From the NCBI GenBank assembly GCA_022559845.1, contig CM040123.1, positions 315,933,933 to 315,997,932 on the forward strand: DNA of 64,000 nt. The letters run 5' to 3'. The stretch's first letter is position 1. Each line of letters starts with the position of its first letter. The DNA comes from Amorphophallus konjac (taxonomy: Eukaryota; Streptophyta; Magnoliopsida; Alismatales; Araceae). The translations under genes were made by a program, and so were the position numbers. Positions 44,450 to 57,519 of this stretch are shown here, one piece after another. Under the pieces are notes generated by a model, which had not been told where the DNA came from, searched no databases, and saw only the letters and a list, made by a program, of their open reading frames with translations.

Positions 44450-47400
44450 TGTAACGGCCCGAGAATCTGATTACCAGGGAGACCCGATAACCTGAGACTC
44501 GCACCGCCGCCCACGAGCCGGGAGGGCTGGGAAGGGCTAAAAGGAGTGTGGAGGCACAAGGAAATAGGAAATAAAGCAGGATAATTAACAGAAATAAATA
44601 AACAACTACAATAGAGTCCAGTCTAACAGAAAGTACAGTCTAAAGCGGTAAAACGTACCACATGCCAAGTGAACACTCGGCTCGGCAAGCTGGCAACTAA
44701 GAACCTCCGCACCGCACCCTCGAACCGCGAGGAAGAACCGCTACACCTGAAAAGCAGGGAATGAGTCTCCAAACAGAGACTCAGCAGGGATCCCACGGAA
44801 CCCCAACCGGAAACAACGGCGGTAGCGGAAAGGAGAGCTACAACTACAGCAGGAACAGCAAACCGGTGGCCGGTCAAAAACTCGGCACTACAGCTACTCC
44901 TACTGCCAGTAGGCAGACCTCGATCACGCAGTCGAAGCTACCAAACCACGCTAGTACCACCTACCGAAGTAAAAACACACGGCAACCACATCGTAGAGGC
45001 CTGTCCCCCGGACACAGCCGACCTGGACACGCTGTCCAAGGTACAACCCGACCATCCGATCGCGGTTACCGCACCACGAGACCCAACCTCGGTAAAGCCA
45101 CTAGCACTAATCTCATGACGCGAAAACCAACACACGCGTCACGGCGAACCACCCGAAACTCAACGGTCAACACGACCGAAACCCGAAGGTCAAAGTCACG
45201 AAACTGACAGTCTGTCACTCCCAACTCGACAGGAGTACCTCCCACTAGAAGAACGACCGGATGTGTCCCCTGACGTCTTATACCGCGTCACAAGTGTCCA
45301 GCTACAACGCCCCAGGCGCGAGCCTCAGACACGCTCAGTAACAAGAAGTAACTGCAAAACAAGGACTAGCTGAGGTCACACTAGTCAGCGCGGGTCCGAA
45401 CCCTCAGCCTCGTGTGCACACTCAGACCGTACGCCCTAGGCTTGTCCTCTAGCTGGTATTTCCCCCTAAACCCGGACTCGAAGTACGCGGGGGCCCTGCG
45501 GTAACCAGCCTACTCACCGCCTCTCTCGGGTACGCCGCTCAGCCACTCCCAGGCGAGCCAGCACACGTGTGCCATGGGAAAGCGACGACTAGTGGTAGGG
45601 TCACTGAAGGAGTAGACTCTCAACTCAACGGAAAACAACGTCTGAATCCAACGACGTACGGGGACCACCCCACGTACCGGTCCCGTCGCACGGTGACCAC
45701 AGTCGGAGAAGAAACAGGACTCGCAGTCCTCAGCCACGCACGCACCCTGCGCGAGAGTCGAGAAAACTCAAGTGGCACTAAGCCACTGGACTCTGGGCAG
45801 TCCTCTAGACGCACTACACCCAACGGTCCTTGAGTCACAAGACTCGAGGTCAAGACCGTTGTACGCAACAGCACAAGGTCGTCAATCTAGTCCAATCTCT
45901 AGGTCTAAAACCACGGTAGCACAAGTACCGAGACAACTCACGAGTCGCCAAGACCACTCCCTCAGAAAGGGAATGCAAAGGACAAAGGCCACCCACACGG
46001 GCCACACGAAAAACACAGAAGCACGATTCCCAGGGCAGCACACAAGCTGCCATGTCGATTTCCCATCCTAGCGTAGGCGGGAAACCTCCAGCCCCAGACC
46101 GAATAACTGGACTCGGAGTCCAAGGCCAAGCACATGGCCCACATGGGAATCGCCTTCCAAAGAAAACCCACGACATGCAGGGGAGACCCCACCGCACACC
46201 CACCGATGCACGGTGACTCGATCATGCGTAACACGAAAGCCCGGAACACGTGGGGTCACCCGGACCCACCACACCTACGAGCATGCTAATCGAGGCAACA
46301 CGGTCCCTCCCGACACCCCAAAAACACTAACACAGAACCCATGGGGTGTCCGGGATACTCACAAGGCCGGAGGTCGACCACTGGGTCACAACCGAGTCGA
46401 CCGGAGACCAACACAACACAATCGGGACGCTAAAAGGTCACCCGGACCCTTAAGCTCATGACACGCAAAACGAGGTAAGTGGGACAACCTCTGGACACCG
46501 AAAGACACGGTCACGGAACTCCACGGGGTGTCCGAGACACTCACGAGACCTAAAGTCAACCACTGGGTCACAACCGGGTTGACCGGAGGTCAAAACAACG
46601 CAAACAGGAACCAGAACGTGGTAGTGGTCACCTGGTGACCACGACCAGATAGTGGTCGACCGGGGACCGCGACCAGGTGGTAGCGGTCGACCGGAGACCG
46701 CGACCATGCTGTCACGGTCACCTCACGACCGTAACTAGCCACGCGCAACCCCGCTGGTAGCGGTCGCCCGAGGACCGCGACCAGATAGTAGCGGTCATCC
46801 CATGACCGCGACTAGACCAAAGCGGTCTATCGCACGACCGCGACGCTCGAAGGCCTCCTCGACCAAAACACAAAGGATGAACGCGGTTCTCCCAAGACCG
46901 CGACCAATGAACGCGTTTATGGTGGACCGCGACCATTTCGAAAAACTGAGAACGGCGGGAAAACCCCAAAAATCCACGCCACGCCCCCAAACATCCACGG
47001 ATGAGGGGGAAAACATAGGGGAAGCCCCCAAATAACCCCTAGCATGCATCTACGGCCTCGGATCTGCCAGAAACGCAATGAATCGCTAGATCGGGCGATC
47101 ACTCCCCGAAACATGATTTTTCCCTAAAACTCCCCAAACGACCCGCTCGGCTCACCACGGCCTACGAAACTTGCGGGAAAGGAAGTGCACAAGCTGGGGG
47201 TCCATCACCCTGCCTCCACCGAAGATTTCGCGCACCGTGGATGCCGATCCACGAAGAAAACGCTGTTGAAGCCTCGCCGTTCCACGAACCCACGGTCGAG
47301 CTTCACCACGCCCTCGAGCCTCGATCCTCGACCCATCCTCGCCGTCCTCCTCGCCCGCATCACCCCGCCTCGCCCCCTCCTGGGTCCGTCGGCCGTCGGA

Positions 47401-47829
47401 GGGGAGAGAGTGAGAGGAGAGAGTGGGAGAAGAGAGAGAGGGTGAGAGTGAGAAATGAGAGGGGAGAGAGAGGGTGGGTTAATATATAGGAAAATCCAGA
47501 AATTCGAAAAAATCCCAAAAAATAGAAAATCACACCCTCGCGATCCTCGGAACGCACCGATCGCAACGGTACCACACTCGCCTAGGTGAACGGCCCGGTT
47601 CACCCGCAACGAGATTCCGAAGGGAAAGCCGAAACCCACGCCGAGAATCAGAAAACACACTCGGAAAAAGTCGCGGAACGCCTCCGGGCCTCCGAAACAA
47701 CTCCGGATCGCACCGATCCGAACACGAAAGATGTCCGAAACGAAATTTCAGACACAACGGAGTCGGATGCTCTCAGAAACCAGATCTAGGACCCACGAAC
47801 GAGGATCCGAAAAACCCGGAGACATTACA
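44450..47829 (-). repeat. 3' LTR of the LARD-like element
   Basis: GC-rich LTR. A TATA box, CTATATATTA, lies at 47480-47489 on the minus strand, about 340 bp into the LTR, followed by a C/T-rich leader. It holds the GCGGTC-N7-GACCGC array (46624-46931) and two 29-nt inverted repeats (46373-46401 and 46555-46583). No coding gene was recognised. Confidence 0.9.
46624..46931. repeat. GCGGTC-N7-GACCGC inverted-repeat array, 31-bp spacing
   Basis: Nine units of 19-20 nt start at 46624, 46652, 46683, 46714, 46760, 46791, 46822, 46883 and 46913. Spacings are 28, 31, 31, 46, 31, 31, 61 and 30. Two units have changed arms that still pair: GTGGTC/GACCAC at 46624 and ACGGTC/GACCGT at 46714. A second copy of the array starts at 52930 in the other LTR. 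Confidence 0.85.
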
Positions 47830-50752
47830 GCCCTCCCCCCTTAAAGGAATTTCATCCTCGAAATTCAGGACCTAGCACAAAGTCACAAGGGAAGAACACT
47901 GAACGAACTGACAACGCTGTCAGAGCCCCAGCACAAAAAATCTCGATTCTCATGAAAACACCAGTCCTGAGGGACACAGCCAGACTTACAATCACAAACA
48001 ACACCTCGCTCCTCGCGCCGAGCACACTGGCCAACAGAGCAGGCATATACCAAAGGGCACAGTCCGGCATCACCTTAGACAACGCGAGAACTAACATGGC
48101 ACCGCAGCCACAATCTCGCTCACCGCGGAAACACAACCCTCGACACGAGCAACAGCTACCGATTCATCGAATGGTCGGCCGACAAATCGCACATCAGCTT
48201 TGCAGCTAGCTGATAGGTCGCACACCCTCCTCAAGGGAGCAACCAAAACAGAGCCTCCACCAGCTCAAGCAGTCCTCTCCGCAGACCGCAACCAGAACAT
48301 CGGCTCAGCACCAAGAAACACCTCACACATGGCAAGCCGAAAGCCGGACATAACACTGTGCCAACTCTTGACAGAAGACAAACTTTGACAAAGCCTAGAT
48401 CCCATCCGGAAAGGCACATCACAGAAACGACCACCAAAGGTCTCGCTGGCACACGGCTCTCGCCACGCTCGAGTTCGATGACCAGCACCTTCTGTCTGTG
48501 AAAAGACCATCCACTAGTCACCAACTGCTCGTCAACGGGAAACCTTCGCTTGCTCAGCTTCTTCCTTCTTTCCTGGTCCTTGACCGGGTCCAAAGGAAAC
48601 ATTCCAAACCTCGGCAAGCCATCCGTCGACTCACACACAGACTGAAGCCGCATCTCGAGCAGCACTCCTCTCGGACACCGCATCCGAGCTTGAACATCGC
48701 TCCAACTCGACCCTCTCGGGGAGCACGATGAAACCAAATGACGGATCCTGGTGTCTTCAATCATCACCTCACTAGACTCAGACTCACAAGGGAACCATCC
48801 CATGCTGGTCACCAAACCAGGGATAACCATTGCGACACCAACGTCCTATCAAGGACCATCCTCCGACGCCCATCTCACAAAAGGCCTCCGCCCACAGGCG
48901 TCACTCATCCATCTGGTCTCATCAAATCCTTCGATCAATGCAAGTGGACACCTGCCAATCCCGATTCCGCCCTTACCACAGAGCCACGGGACACCACCTG
49001 AACAGTGCTCACGGGTCCCTAAGCAATAAACATCTCACCGTCACAATTCGACAAGACCGTAGAACCAACAGACACTGTTGTGGTCGGTTACACGGTTAGG
49101 CTCACCAGCCACTCATAGCCGTCAACCGGGACCCATAGTCTGCCAGAGACCACTTCCCCAAAAATGATCTCATCCGAGGACACGACTGGGAACACAAGTC
49201 GACACCAAGCCACCGACTCTGACCAACACATCCTCAACCATCGTCAGGCGACATCCTCAACAACCTCATCCAGGTCCAACACCGACGCCTGACATGGCTT
49301 CCATCACAGGAACATGGTACTCATGCGGCGCACTAGCCAGCACTTTTCCCAACACTCCATCTTGCTAGTGCCAAGAATCACGATATCTCGGGCAACGGCA
49401 TGGCAACGACACGTTTCACACCGAGGAACCCATCCTCCGATGCTCAACGCAAACTCAGGAATCCGCCCGTAGCAACTAACGCTACGATCCTGAACCAGTG
49501 GGTTATGGGCCCACCACGCTTCCGCTGCGCACTCTGATCCACGCGCACAGCCGAGAAAGTAAACACCGCCCAACCAGCACTCGTCCTTCCGGAACAGTGC
49601 CAGCACCCTCACACGACAAGGGAATGGGCACGACTTCTCATAGGCAACCGCCTCGCCAAAACACGGATCACGTCTCACACGGACTTCATGGCACACGAAG
49701 GCCAACTAATCCGAACACACAATGCAAGATGACGATCCTTAGCCGAACGCAATCTCTCCAACCAAAGGAGAAACCAGCGCACTTTCGACCAACGGAAGAA
49801 CTCCACGCTCGACCTGACCTTGAACCTCGCGCACGCTGGAAACAACACCATCCAGCACCAAGGAAAACCATCGCTTCCATCAGGTCAGCGCCTCCGACAC
49901 ACTCGGCGAGTGTCACGTCAGACCACAATCACAGCATCTCTCGATGCATCACTGCTGCAATTCCTCGAACTGCAACACGGCATGCCAAGAGCCACGACAT
50001 GAGCCGTAACGACAACCACCGACGCTCATCCTCGAGTCCCGAAATCACCGCGGAGCCTTTGCATCTCAAGCCAACTCTAGGGCGAACACAACCCATTCGA
50101 ATACAAGAGCGCATGAGCAAGACTTACTGGGACACCACGGCCCAATCCTATCTCGAAATTCGCAAAATAATCGGGACCGACACGTCATTTCTGACGCCAC
50201 AGAGCACGACAAGATCATCAGGCTCGACGAAACAGCAGCTCATCGAGAAGATCCTCCGCTGACCCGAGCACACTTCTCGATCAGAACACCCACTTTGCCA
50301 CCTTAAACCACGACCTGAATAAATCAGGGGCTGGACAAACCTCAAGCTGGAGTGGCCAAAACTGACAGCAGCTCCCTCAGAGCACGCTCACGGCCTCTTA
50401 ACCATGAAAAAATCCTCTCCAGTCACCTGACCATGCTGCAGGTTCCTCGAACGCAGCACCGCGAACTCACGCCTGCCAGCAACCTCTGCCCAACGCAGCA
50501 CAACCAGGGCCACCACCAATGAGGGAGAAGCCTCTCGACCTCGATCCTTAGACCCCACGCTGGCACGAAAGCCACGGATAGCAACCACCTTCACAGCGCC
50601 ACGCAGCGCACTCAAGCTCTCAAGCGAGAAACAAGCGGAAAGCGAACACAAAACCCTAAGCCAGCTGCCGACTGTACTGGACCTTATGGACTCTGATCAC
50701 TGCAACATTTCGAATTCCTATGTACGTCCACAACCACCGCTCTGATACCAGC
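47830..50752 (-). other. Non-coding interior of the LARD-like element
   Basis: About 2.9 kb with a polypurine tract at 47830-47842 (minus AAGGGGGGAGGGC) and primer site at 50739-50750. No gag, protease, RT or integrase motif was found in any frame. Frames open by chance on both strands are GC-rich and lack domain signatures. Confidence 0.7.
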
Positions 50753-53700
50753 TGTAACGGCCCGATAATCTGATTACCGGGGAGACACGATAACCTGAGA
50801 CTCGCACCGCCGCCCACGAGCCGGGAGGGCTCGGAAGGGCTAAAAGGAGTGTGGAGGCACAAGGAAATAGGAAATAAAGTAGGATAATTAACAGAAATAA
50901 ATAAACAACTACAACAGAGTCCAGTCCAACAGAAAGTACAGTCTAAAGCAGTAAAATGTACCACATGCCAAGTGAACACTCGGCCCAGCAAGCTGGCAAC
51001 TGAGAACCTCCGCCCCGCGCCCTCGAACCACGAGGAAGAACCACTACACCTGAAAAGCAGGGAATGAGTCTCCAAACAGAGACTCAGCAGGGATCCCGCG
51101 GAACCCCAACCGAAAACAACGGCGGTAGCGGAAAGGAGAGCTACAACTACAGCAGGAACAGCAAACCGGTGGCCGGTCAAAAACTCGACACTACAGCTAG
51201 TCCTACTGCCAGTAGGCAGACCTCGATCACGCAGTCGAAGCTACCAAACCACGCTAGTACCACCTACCGAAGTAAAAACACACGGTAACAACGTGGTAGA
51301 GGCCTGTCCCCCGGACACAGCCGACCTGGACACGCTATCCAAGGTGCAACCCCGACCATACGATCGCGGGTACCGCACCACGAGACCCAACCTCGGTAAA
51401 GCCACTAGCACTAATCTCATGACGCGAAAACCAACACACGCGTCACGGCGAACCACCCGAAACTCAACGGTCAACACGACCGAAACCCGAAGGTCAAAGT
51501 CACGGAAACTGACAGTCTGTCACTCCCAACTCGACAGGAGTACCTCCCACTAGAAGAACGACTGGATGCGTCCCCTGACGTCTTATACCACGTCACAAGT
51601 GTCCAGCTACAATGCCCCAGGCGCGAGCCTCAGACACGCTTAGTAACCAGAAGTAACTGCAAAACAAGGACTAGCTGAGGTCATGCTCGTCAGCGCGGGT
51701 CCGAACCCTCAGCCTCATGTGCACACTCAGACCGTACGCCCTAGGCCTATCCTCTAGCTGGTATTTCCCCCTAAACCCGGACTCGGAAGTATGCGGGGGC
51801 CCTGCGGTAACCAGCCTACTCACCGCCTCTCTCGGGTACGCCGCTCAGCCACTCCCAGGCGAGCCAGCACACGCGTGCCGTGGGAAAGCTACGACTAGTG
51901 GTAGGGTCACTGAAGGAGTAGACTCTCAACTCAACGGAAAATAACGTCCGAATCCGACGACGTACGGGGACCACCCCACGTACCGGTCCCGTCGCACGGT
52001 GACCACAGTCGGAGAAGAAACATGACTCGCAGTCCTCAGCCACGCATGCACCCTGCGCGAGAGTCGAGAAAACTCAAGTGGCACTAAGCCACTGGACTCT
52101 GGGCAGTCCTCTAGACGCACTACACCCAACGGTCCTTGAGTCATAAGACTCGGGGTCAAGACCGTTGTACGCAACAGCACAAGGCCGTCAATCTAGTCCA
52201 ATCTCTAGGTCTAAAATCACGGTAGCACAAGTACCGAGACAACTCACGAGTCGCCAAGACCACTCCCTCGGAAAGGGAATGCAAAGGACAAAGGCCACCC
52301 ACACGGGCCACACGAAAAACACAGAAGCACGATTCCCAGGGCAGCACACAAGCCGCCATGTCGATTTCCCATCCTAGCGCAGGCGGGAAACCTCCAGCCC
52401 CAGGCCGGATAACTGGACTCGGAGTCCAAGGCCAAGCACATGGCCCACATGGGAATCACCTTCCAAAGAAAACCCACGACATGCGGGGGAGAGCCCACCG
52501 TACACCCACCGATGCACGGTGACTCGATCATGCGTAACACGAAAGCCCGGAACACGTGGGGTCACCCGGACCCACCACACCTATGGGCACGCTAATCGAG
52601 ACAACACGGTCCCTCCCGACACCCCAAAAACACAGACATAGAACCCATGGGGTGTCCGGGATACTCACAAGGCCGGAGGTCGACCACTGGGTCACAACCG
52701 AGTCGACCGGAGACCAACACAACACAATCGGGACGCTAAAAGGTCACCCGGACCCTTAAGCTCATGACACGCAAAATGAGGTAAGTGGGACAACCTCTGG
52801 ACACCCAAAGACACGGTCACGGAACTCCATGGGGTGTCCGAGACACTCACGAGACCTAAAGTCAACCACTGGGTCACAACCAGGTTGACCGGAGGTCAAA
52901 ACAACGCAAACAGGAACCAGAACGTGGTAGTGGTCACCTGGTGACCGCGACCAGATAGTGGTCGACCGGGGACCGCGACCAGGTGGTAGCGGTCGACCGG
53001 AGACCGCGACCATGCTGTCACGGTCACCTCACGACCACAACTAGCCACGCGCAACCCCGCTGGTAGCGGTCGCCCGAGGACCGCGACCAGATAGTAGCGG
53101 TCATCCCATGACCGCGACTAGACCAAAGCGGTCTATCGCACGACCGCGACGCTCGAAGGCCTCCTCGACCAAAACACAAAGGATGAACGCGGTTCTCCCA
53201 AGACCGAGACCAATGAACGCGGTTTCTGGTGGACCGCGACCATTTCGAAAAACCGAGAATGGCGGGAAAACCCCAAAAATCCACGCCACGCCCCCAAACA
53301 TCCACGGATGAGGGGGAAAACATAGGGGAAGCCCCCAAATAACCCCTAGCATGCATCTACGGCCTCGGATCGGCCAGAAACACAATGAATCGCTAGATCG
53401 GGCGATCACTCCCCGAAACATGATTTTTCCCCAAAATGCCCCAAATGACCCGCTCGGCTCACCACGGCCTACGAAACTTGCGGGAAAGGAAGTGCACGAG
53501 CTGGGGGTTCATCACCCTGCCTCCACCGAAGATTTCACGCACCGTGGATGCCGATCCACGAAGAAAACGCTGTTGAAGCCTCGCCGTTCCACGAACCCAC
53601 GGCCGAGCTTCACCACGCCCTCGAGCCTCGATCCTCGACCCATCCTCGCCGTCCTCCTCGCCCGCATCGCCCCGCCTCACCCCCGCCTCGGTTTGTCGGC

Positions 53701-54135
53701 CGCTGGAGAGGAGATAGTGAGAGGTGAGAGTGGGAGAAGAGAGAGAGGGTGAGAGTGAGAAATGAGAGGGGAGAGAGAGGGTGGGTTAATATATAGGAAA
53801 ATCCGGAAATTCAAAAAAATCCCAAAAAATAGAAAATCACACCCTCGCGATCCTCGGAACGCACCGATCGCAACGGTACCACACTCACCTAGGTGAACGG
53901 CCCGGTTCAACCGCAACGAGGTTCCGAAGGGAAAGCCGAAACCCACGCCGGGAATCGGAAAACACACGCGGAAAAAGTCGCGGAACGCCTCTGGGCCTCC
54001 GAAACGACTCCGGATCGCGCCGATCCAAACACGAAAGATGTCTGAAACGAAATTTCGGACACAACGGAGTCGGACGCTCAGAAAAACTAGATCTGGGACC
54101 CACGAACGAGGATCTGAAAAACCTGAGGCATTACA
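50753..54135 (-). repeat. 5' LTR of the LARD-like element
   Basis: Copy of 44450-47829 with scattered substitutions. It includes the inverted-repeat array (from 52930) and TATA box (near 53790). Confidence 0.9.
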
Positions 54136-57100
54136 AAAATGGTGCCTCTCGTATATTCTATAAGGCAGAATGTTGACTGCTGCACCAGGATCAACCAGTA
54201 TTCTGTTCAGCTCCCTTCCATTCAGGTGCCCTTTCATGTACAGTGGCCTGTTGTGGCTGGCAGTAGGTAGTAGCATGTCTTCTGGAGAGAAGGTCATACT
54301 GGCTTCTGGTATAGCCTCGGCTATGCAGGCTTCAAAATGAGCAGGCGCCTGTAGAGCAGTGATGATCGCCTGTCGAGTTTCTTCACTCAAAGAGAGAATT
54401 TCCCAGATCGTAAATCGAGCGGGGAGCTTTTTGAGCAACTTCATTATTCGGCTCCCAGCCCGGACATTGGAGAGCTTCATCTCTTCAGCCCATCTGGGCT
54501 TGGGGAGGTTTTGATTTGTGGGTCCAGACGGACCTGCTTCATCTTCCTCGGACTCGGCATCCTCTTGGCTGGCACCGGCTGTCGGGTCTTCTTTATTAGC
54601 TGCTGTAGGGCAAGCTCCATCTGCATTTGCATCCTCAGTAGATTGCGCTGGATGCGGGTGAATGGCCCCGGGTGTAGGGTTAGCCTCTTGACAGGGCTGT
54701 TTCCCCTTTGACATCTTCATAAATTCAAGGAATGAAGGGACTGCCTTGCCCCCACTTTTGTTGTATAGGCCTGACGGAGGAGGGATTTGAACTCCCTTAA
54801 CCTCCGGCGGAGGTGTCTTGTAGGGTTGCTCCCCTCTGAACATGATGTTGTGGTTGGGTGGTGGCTGGGGCCCCCACTTTCGACCTGACCGAGTGGCATG
54901 TGCAGCAGTTGCGGCCTCGGCCTTGCCTCCCCCAGCATGGGGTGTGAAGCAAATTTCTTCTTCTTCCTCTTCTCCGGGTAGGTTGAAGAGTGCTGATAGG
55001 GTATTGCAGGAGACAACCTGTGCTTTATTGGCCCCAGCAGCCTTTCTTTTCTTCTTCTTTTGCTTTCTCTTCTTTTTGGTTTCTGCGGGTGCCTGCCCCC
55101 AGAACAGGCTGCCCTCTTCAGGGGGTGTTGCTTCAGCTTCCTCCACCTGTTTGAGTGAGAGTTGTTCTAGCTCTTGCCATGGGACGTGGTCCCGTACCAG
55201 CAGAGGTTTCAATTCGGGCTGCACATATTCATCTAGCCCTTCAATCAGGTGCTGTAGTCGAAGGACCCCAGGATTGGTTCCCTTGATTACTGGTAGCGGA
55301 GTCTGTCTCCTCCTGTTAGGTGTATGTATTCTGATGGCTGTAGGTGGAGTGACCCATACGGGTGCTATCACTGGCGGAGCAGGCCGGGGCGTAACACCAC
55401 GGGCATGTGCCCCCTCTTTCGGGCGAGGTGCCCTCTTCTTCTTGTGCTTTACAGGGATCTGCTGCCACCCCTGCTGTTCTTTCACGGGCTCCAGGAAATG
55501 GATTTCGTAGGTGCTCCGTGTGCTTACTTCAGAGATCTCCTCAGGTAACGCCTGGTAGAGGGAGATCATGTTGACCGCTGCTCTCCTGAGAGGGGCTTCA
55601 TGTGGCTGAGGAGGGTCTACTTTGTACTCTCCTAGCTCTATTTCATTCTTCTTTACCATTCCTTCGATGATGTCTTTGAAAACATAACAGTCTTCGATTG
55701 GATGTCCCAACATCTGGTGGTAGGGGTAGAATCTTGGATTGTCTTTTCTTTTCAGGTCCTCCGGCCTCCTTGGCTCAGGCAGAGTGACCATGCTGTATTC
55801 TGTTACCCAGTCGAACAGGACTCGGGTCTTGTCTTTTGGAAAGGAATAGGCTTTCTTCATTTTGTCCCTCAGCGAAGGACCTTCTTTGTCATCCGGAGCT
55901 TTTGCAGGCTGCGGGGGAGCCACCTTCTTACCTTTCTCCTTCTGCTGTTCGAACGCCTTGATATCAAGCGCATTCGCTTCTTTAGGTGTGGGGCACCGTT
56001 CCGCAGCCTTGCCTTTCTGGGCCGCGCTGGCAGCTGACGCCGGGACAGGCTTGGCTAGGAAAGCCTCCACTTCGGCCACCACATTATTCAGCCGGTCGAA
56101 CGACCGTATTTCCATTCCAATCATCTTCTCCAGGACCTCCCTCCTGAGGTTTTGTTTGCATATTTGTACCGCGTCGTACTGATGCGGGGGCCGCTTGCAT
56201 CTCATTCCGAGGTTCCTCCACCTCTTGATGTAATCAAGCGCTGTCTCACCTGCCTTTTATTTTGTTGAGTAGAGTTCGGCCACTGTGACCTCCCTCTCTG
56301 TGACATGGAATCTTTCTCTGAACTTTCTCTGCATATCCGACCAATCACTGATTGACCCGGCCGAGAGGCTAGAGTACCATTCAAATGCGAGCCCTGTCAG
56401 CGAGGACCCGAAGAACTTCAGCAAATATGACTCGTCGGTGGCCAGATCACCCATAACGGTCATGTAATATGTAATATGCTCTTTAGGGGATGTTTTTCCG
56501 TTGAATTTGTCGAACTTAGGCGGCTTGTTGACCCCCGGGGGAAGTCGTTTAGCCGCATGGTGTTGCGGGTAGGGTACCCGATAGGCATCAAATGCGACAT
56601 AGTCACCTTCACTTTTCTCTACGAGCTTCAGCTCGATCATCCTCTCCACCATCATCCGGTTCACGACTGTGGGGTCAACCAGTTCTGGATAGAAGTGCGC
56701 CGGCTGCAAGTATGGGGTGACCAGGGTGGTCGCCTGTGGAGGATGCAGCAGCGGAGGTGTCGGGTGCACCTGAGGGAGCACCGGAGGTAGCAGCGGCTGA
56801 GGCTGTGGCGGCCGCTGTCGTGATGTCGCCATGCTTGGCTCTGACGACTGGGACAGTGTATAGAGCGGTGGAGGGTCGTCACGACGAGCCGCTCCCCGAG
56901 ATGACTCACCCTGGACTTCGGGTGGTTTAGAAGCTGATGAATGTTCAGTCTTTTCCATCAGCTGCTTCTTCAGAGAGTCTATGTCTCGTTGATATTTTTG
57001 TAGCAGCATCAGAACTGATGGGTCTATAGTGGTGGGGATACCCTCTGTTGTCTCCCCGGACGTGCCCTCAGGCAGGATGTCGAGGAGGACGTCATCTTCT

Positions 57101-57519
57101 TCTTCCGCCGTCACCACATTAGCGGTTAAGACGGGGGCCTTGTCATCCCAGCGGGGATAGACCTGGGACTGTTTCCCTTTAACCATCATCAGAAGCTCTC
57201 TTGCTGCTTCTGTTCTGCGGGTAGTTGGCCCCGGCCGTGCGGCCAATTGAGCCAATTCTTGGGGGTCTTCAGGAAGCTCCCCATATCGGTTAGATATACC
57301 AGCCATGTTGCAGGTGAAAACCTGCACCCTTCTCTTTCATTGATATACCCTCCTTCTGGCTTGCTGCGGAAAGGTCAGCCTTTCGAACACAGAAACTCTT
57401 CTTCTTTCTTCCCGCTCGGGGAAGGCTTCATCGGCTTCGACTTCGAAGCCGTCATTATATCCGTTGTCATCGACTGACGACACCATCATTCTATCTCCCA
57501 TATTTCCTTCATCTGCCAT
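54136..57519 (-). pseudogene. gag: Tat gag and start of protease
   Basis: One frame from ATG 57519 (MADEGNMGDRMMVSS) to the inserted element at 54136, with in-frame TGA (57337-57339) and TAA (56257-56259). The N-terminal SVFERLTFPQQ is typical of Tat gag. A proline-rich segment (about 56690-56830) precedes the capsid core (KFDKFNGKTSPKEHITYY, LAFEWYSSL, FRERFHVTE). A zinc-finger-like NPRFYPYHQMLGHPIEDC lies near 55695-55745; the first Cys of the usual CXYH...GH..DC is missing. The 3' end encodes aspartic protease: LNGRELNRILVDPGAAVNIL, with DPGA in place of DSGA, as in some Tat elements. It would make particle shell and maturation enzyme. Basic KKKRKQKKKKRK near 55040-55080 could bind nucleic acid. 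Confidence 0.85.

Larger units (their letters stand above)
44450..54135 (-). mobile_element. Complete non-coding LARD-like LTR element
   Basis: LTRs 44450-47829 (3380 bp) and 50753-54135 (3383 bp) begin TGTAACGGCC and end CATTACA. Target duplication AAAAT is perfect (44445-44449, 54136-54140). The primer site GCTCTGATACCA (50739-50750; TGGTATCAGAGC on the minus strand) and polypurine tract (47830-47842) show minus orientation. The 2.9-kb interior has no recognisable gag or pol. The minus strand before the 3' LTR reads ATTTCGAGGATGAAATTCC then a G-rich tract, typical of the 3' end of chromovirus elements, so this is probably a deletion derivative of a Tekay/Del-type element. It splits the Tat protease gene, and removing it with one AAAAT restores the reading-frame phase. 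Confidence 0.9.

Noticed and set aside
48231..48830. Minus-strand open frame of 199 codons in the LARD interior
   Set aside because: Correct strand for the element but no gag, protease, RT or integrase signature could be found.
49498..50262. Plus-strand open frame of 254 codons in the LARD interior
   Set aside because: GC-rich composition, Arg/Thr/His-rich sequence without motifs, on the strand opposite to element transcription.
54842..55510. Plus-strand open frame of 222 codons
   Set aside because: It lies antisense to the Tat gag frame and reads as low-complexity shadow of it.
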